NCBI GenBank assembly: GCA_027605045.1
Contig: JAQFWX010000036.1
Span: 372,001 to 436,000, forward strand
Source of the DNA: Phallus indusiatus
Lineage: Eukaryota > Basidiomycota > Agaricomycetes > Phallales > Phallaceae
DNA: 64,000 bases
Direction of reading: 5' to 3'
In this document: positions 59,725 through 64,000 of the stretch, piece after piece
How the letters are laid out: every line of letters begins with the position of its first letter
Numbering within the stretch: the stretch's first letter is position 1
The notes under the pieces: model-generated
Databases searched by the model: none
What the model was told of the DNA's origin: nothing
What the model saw: only the letters and a program-made list of their open reading frames with translations
Made by a program: the position numbers and the translations under genes

Positions 59725-62245
59725 ATGGATGGTCGCGACACGACTCTTTCAGTGCTTGACTGGAGCGAAGAGGCTGTTTTACACTGGCTAGCTAGTATAG
59801 GTTTCCCCCAGTATGAGCAACAATTCAGAGGTAAGGTTTATTTCAGTCGACTCTCGTTACTTCACTAGGCTTTCACTCTCCCAATAGCGCACAATATCTC
59901 CGGGGATGTGTTGACAAGTCTCGATCAAGAATCACTGAAAGAAGTTGGCGTGCAAACTATAGGCCAAAGACTTGCCATCTTGAAAGCTGTCTACTACCTC
60001 AAACTCTCTTGCAATGTTCCCATAGATCCCGATCATTACGTGCCTCCATGTGGGTTTCTTTGTGGAATTCCTCCATTTAATTCGGATCTTTTGAAGCAAT
60101 TTATTAGCCGAAATAGAAGACGATCATGATGGTGTTACTCTAGAAAGTTTACACGAAGTCGTAAAAGATCAAGGTGAATTTCCTTCCCTGTCCTCGCCTT
60201 CCACACCTTAAAAAGATTCTACAATCCACAGCCGAACGCCTGCGACAACTTGAGTACCAAAATAAGTTACTTCAGTGTGATCTTCAAGTATGCTTGGATG
60301 AATTAGGTAGTAACGCCAAAGCGATTGCTGCACAGGCTCGGGTAGGTGTTCTAGATTGGTATGATCAAGTGAGGGATATATGTTGACCTCTTCCCATAGT
60401 CACAGGTTGAAGAAGTTCCGTTAAACCGGAAAAGCTCGTTCAGATGGGCAAATTATGCAACCCCCGCTCGTTCGCCGACTCGAATCCCTGTAGAATCAGA
60501 GGTCATTGAATCGCCCAAAGTTTCTCCCTCCGCCCCTGAGCACGATATTCCACCAAATGTTCGCCAAATCATTGACTCAATTTTTATTATTTCTTGCTAA
60601 GTTTTTTCATAGTCACCTCCCACTCTTAAACCTTCCCGAGAAGCTCCTGTGCTTCCAGACCGTGTTCCATCTCGCCAGCCACATCCTCCGCCAACCCCTA
60701 ATTCTTTCTCCAACGGTCATTCTCCCAATAACAGTGCTTCCAGCACGTTACTACCATCAAGTGCTACATCAGCGTCGAAGCCGTCAAGATCAGAAAGTAG
60801 CGAAGGGTTGAAGGACGGACTCAAAAGTTTCAAAGTTAGCCTGGAAGACCCGGCTTGGAAGGTCCTACCCGCGGCTTTAAAGAAATACAAGATCAATAAT
60901 GATGATTGGCAAAATTACGCTATGTTTATTTGCTATGGAAATACAGGTAGCTATCAAAAGACACACGAATCGTTTGAGGTACTGACAATGTCGAGAACGA
61001 TGTCTCAGTTACGACGAAAAACCTCTCCTTCTTTTCCAACGTTTGAAGGATGCGAAGAAGAATCCTGTTTTTATGCTAAAACATATTCGTGATATCCGAT
61101 CCCCCATTGTCTTGGCACAACAAAAACAAGCTGCTCGCCAGATGGCAAAGGCTAGCGAAGCAGCCTCCTCCGCTTCAACACTGACGCCAACGGCTACTAG
61201 AAACGCACCAAAGTCTCAGCGAATATCTGCCCTAACGAGACAACAATCCCTGCGTACGACAACCGGGCGTGACACCCCTCAAACAGCAGGCACGGTTGCA
61301 GCATCTTCTGCTTGGCCAGGTTCGGACACGTTACCACCATCAACGGACCATAAACCGGAAGATAGGACGTCTCCTGGAGATGAAGAGGGAACTCTAGTCA
61401 ATAGGGACGCGGGCCCACCCTCTAGAGAGATATCATATGCTGTCGCAATTTACCCGTATATGGCGGAGCAGGAAGACGAATTTGACGTAGTAGTGTGAGT
61501 TATTTCCATCATCAGTTCAAACTTCACCTTAGTTATTGCTTTCCAGCGGAGACACCTTCCTCATTTTCGAGCGCGCTCGCGGCTGGTGGGTCGTTCAACG
61601 AGATCCGACCGGTTTAGGTATCGTAGAAAATGATCCTGCTAAGCAAGGTTGGGTCCCCGCTGGATGCCTCCTAGAGACTAGTGTTCCAGTCGCATCAGCA
61701 ATTGCTGAAGCAACTGGCGGTAATACCACTGCCGACGGTAAACCCATTCTACCTTTGAGCATCATTTCAACCAGTTTCCCCGGGATTGCATTGATGGATT
61801 ATACCAAGAAAGGAGATGAAGAATTAGACCTTAAAAAGGATGATATTCTGAAAGTATTCAAGCGATATAACCATTGGTCATATGTAAGTTTGTGCTTTTG
61901 AGCGATTTTGAACCTTTTATAATGCTCAATTTTTCAGGCTGTCAAAGAAGAAGGCGGTGCAAGAGGCTGGGTTCCGGTACGCAACCTTCTCTTTTTGCTT
62001 TTTTTATTTCAACTAAAATATAAACTGAACAGTCATGGTTCATTGGAAAAGCTGGGGCTGGGACTCCTTCCACTCCGAATTATAATCCGCCGGCTTCAGG
62101 CACGCAAAGTGTGCAGATGTCAACACCAATGCTCGAACCCGATATCCGTTACGCCTCTGATGGTGGATTACATTCTTCTGATTCAATCTCTCCTATCTCG
62201 CCTGGTTTTCCGCCTGCCGCAACTCCTCGACCCACAATCGTATAA
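59725..62245 (+). CDS. Ste50/Ubc2-type MAP-kinase adaptor (SAM-RA-SH3-SH3)
   Basis: Start chosen at 59,725 (MDGRDTTLSVLDWSEE); an in-frame ATG at 59,686 would add 13 residues. Exon 1 and the next give the SAM domain (WSEEAVLHWLASIGFPQYEQ, then HNISGDVLTSLD, GQRLAILKAVYYLKL). A helical stretch (AERLRQLEYQNKLLQ) follows near 60,230-60,330, then a Ser/Pro-rich linker. The RA (Ras-association) part is near 60,820-61,120 (LEDPAWKVLPAALKKYKI...NPVFMLKHIRDI). SH3-1 starts YAVAIYPYMAEQEDEFDV near 61,435-61,500 and continues GDTFLIFERARGWWVVQRD. SH3-2 is ALMDYTKKGDEELDL near 61,790-61,835 and ends in GARGWVP near 61,960. Stop TAA at 62,243-62,245. Two C-terminal SH3 domains are the known difference of basidiomycete Ste50/Ubc2 from yeast Ste50; these adaptors link Ras/Cdc42 signals to Ste11-type MAPKKK in mating. 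Some middle exon borders are uncertain. Confidence 0.88.
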
Positions 62246-62720
62246 TGACAGAGAGAGACCGATCGACCTCTTGTTATTGTTGTCCTATTGTCTCCTTCAT
62301 GGCGGAATTCCTGTTTTCACCCGGACACCGAAACTGCCTTCTATTAATCTCGCCGTATGTTTTCAAATGTCTTATTCTATCTCATTTCCGTATATATAGC
62401 CGAATTGTTTTGTTTTCTTTGTTGATGTGTCTGTTTTGTTCCTGTCTGATTATCTCTCAACTGGCTGCATCCATTCAAGCTCTTGACAGTTTTTTTATCT
62501 ACGGTATCCTTGCATCGTGTCTCGCTTACTTTTTATTATTTTTTTTTCACTGACCGCTACACTGCTGTAACCCACCTGAATACATTATGAAATGTTTGAC
62601 AGTTAAATGAAGTAACAGCCAAAATGCTTTATTGTTGTTCATTGATAAAATACAAGCATACAAGTGATGATGGAAAAGAATTTAAAAAAAGGATTTGGTA
62701 ATCCATCTGCTGTTCCAGAT
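62246..62720. other. Convergent 3' region
   Basis: T-rich 3' flank between two convergent genes. No gene seen. Confidence 0.5.
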
Positions 62721-62725
62721 TTGTA

Positions 62726-64000
62726 TTAAGGGCGATTCCACCAATGTTTCTTGGCACGGTCTGGGAAATCGTAGTCATATTCCCAAACACTATCTTTGAG
62801 TACGAGCAAACAACTTACTCTCTGCTTGTGTACCATTATCGGATTGTGGGGGTGGAATGTAACCATTGTTTTCTTGCGGCTGTGGAGGCGGAAGTTGTCT
62901 CACGTGTGGAGCATCTGGAATATAACCACCACCACTAGGTTGTTCTATGCCATTAATGGTATACGTCTCTCGGCCATCATGATAAATCCTTCTGACATGC
63001 TCGTTACCCTAATGCAGTGTAAATGAATTGTATTTGACAGGCAATCAGAGAAAAAGGAACTGACTTGGTCGTCGATTTTTGTCTGAACAGTTTCTGTAAC
63101 GCCATTTATCATGCGAGCAGACGTGCTCTCAGAAACCCATCGGTTTCCATTTGCTCCAGGACTTGTAAAACCTCTTGAAGAACTTTGGTAAGAATAAACC
63201 CGCGTGTTGGAGTTGCCTGGTAAATTAGGCAACATATTGACAGATCCGGACGGTCGGAAACCAAACGGATCGCCAAAAGAGGGGGACTGGGTTATAAATG
63301 CGGAATCAAAAAGACTGGGTCTATTGAAGTGGGAAGGGAATGATGGAAATCCGCCGTTGAAAGGGTCATGATTGAAATCGGCGAAAAATGAATTGAACAA
63401 TTCGAAGGGGTCTCTAAAAGCAAAACGCGGTGAATGAGCCGGGAACGGCGAGCGAAAGAAGGGATGGTTGAAAGGATCCTGAGGGAACGTTTGTGGAATG
63501 TTGTGATATGGTTGATGAAAACCGGTGGGTTTACTGGCTGGTATTTCTTCGGGTGGCGGCCAAGTACCGTAGAGATCATAAAGCTGTTAACAAGTCAAGT
63601 TCGTGCATCAAGCCACCACTGAGGCGAACACTTACCCTTCGCTTACTGGAATCACTCAAAACTAGCAGTGGAACGATTAGTATATACTTCACATTTTCAA
63701 TTACCCTAGCTAGGATTGCATACTCTCGTAGGCATTATTTACTACAGCGGGTAAATTAGCAGCATTCCCGCGGCTATATGAACAAACTTGATCGAACCTC
63801 TTCTAAACTGTTCCTCTGCAAATACTTTGTCATCAGCTGTGGCTCCTTGAGGAAGTCGATCAGGGTGAGTCTGAAGCGCTCGCTTCTTGTAGGCTTTGCG
63901 GACTAGAAGGAGAAAGAGGAAATGCATTTAGAATATACATTCGAAATAAACATTTCAATACGCACCATCCTCGGGTGAAGAATCCGCGTTTATCCCTAAG
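62726..64000 (-). CDS. J-domain (DnaJ-type) co-chaperone, partial at window end
   Basis: Runs off the right edge. The minus strand from 63,998 gives LGINADSSPED, an intron, then VRKAYKKRALQTHPDRLP with the HPD signature of J-domains, followed after another intron by VNNAYEVLKDSSKRRLYDLYG (partly 63,730-63,600). A Gly/Phe-rich middle (RFAFRDPFELFNSFFADFN, DPFNGGFPSFPSHF) resembles DNAJB6-type proteins. Further exons give TINGIEQPSGGGYIPDAP near 62,890-62,960, and a last small exon probably encodes SVWEYDYDFPDRAKKHWWNR with stop TAA at 62,728-62,726. That exon requires the acceptor just after 'tactcaaag'; without it the frame ends at 62,790. J-domain proteins stimulate Hsp70 ATPase. Confidence 0.8.

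Overview
The window looks like nuclear DNA of a mushroom-forming basidiomycete (Agaricomycetes, probably Agaricales). Most genes are cut by many 45-65 bp GT-AG introns. The recognisable families include a fungal four-helix-bundle/pseudokinase protein, a fungal seven-helix membrane protein, a Ste50/Ubc2 adaptor with SAM, RA and two SH3 domains, a LYC1-type acetyltransferase and hemerythrin-like proteins. No bacterial-style operons, tRNA, rRNA or CRISPR arrays were found.

Left two thirds (1-41,240): a tandem array. The same block starts at about 2,931, 12,171, 21,332, 30,308 and 37,402 (periods about 9.2, 9.2, 9.0 and 7.1 kb). Each unit carries, on the minus strand, one copy of a 13-exon gene (called K here; 727 codons in the first copy). 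K encodes a MLKL/HeLo-like N-terminal four-helix bundle, a kinase-like domain without recognisable catalytic motifs, a conserved C-terminal region and an acidic tail. Four K copies appear readable. The copy at 30.5-33.6 kb is broken by a 236-bp solo LTR flanked by a 5-bp target duplication. The spacers between K copies hold decayed gene fragments: a BRAP2/ETP1-type RING + ZnF-UBP + coiled-coil gene (minus strand, three copies), an actin-related-protein fragment (plus strand, five pieces) and a glycoside hydrolase family 30 fragment (plus strand, five pieces). In three units the actin-related fragment runs straight into the GH30 fragment at the same junction. Spacer genes carry stops, frameshifts and lost metal ligands, while differences between K copies seem to sit mostly in introns. 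The array may therefore be maintained for K.

Middle (41.5-46 kb): an intact nine-exon 2-oxoglutarate/Fe(II) dioxygenase (337 codons) with a small companion gene just upstream, an empty AT-rich stretch, and a further worn remnant of the array spacer at 45.1-46.0 kb.

Right part (46.2-64 kb): three tandem hemerythrin-like genes; a duplicated block of a seven-helix membrane protein gene plus a small secreted-protein gene (one membrane-protein copy is a truncated pseudogene); a 2 kb stretch with no convincing gene; then three ordinary single-copy genes: a LYC1-like acetyltransferase (minus), a Ste50/Ubc2 MAP-kinase adaptor (plus) and a J-domain protein (minus, running off the window end).

Exon positions were worked out by eye from splice signals, reading-frame phase and comparison among the repeat copies. 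Family names come from recognised motifs, not from database searches.
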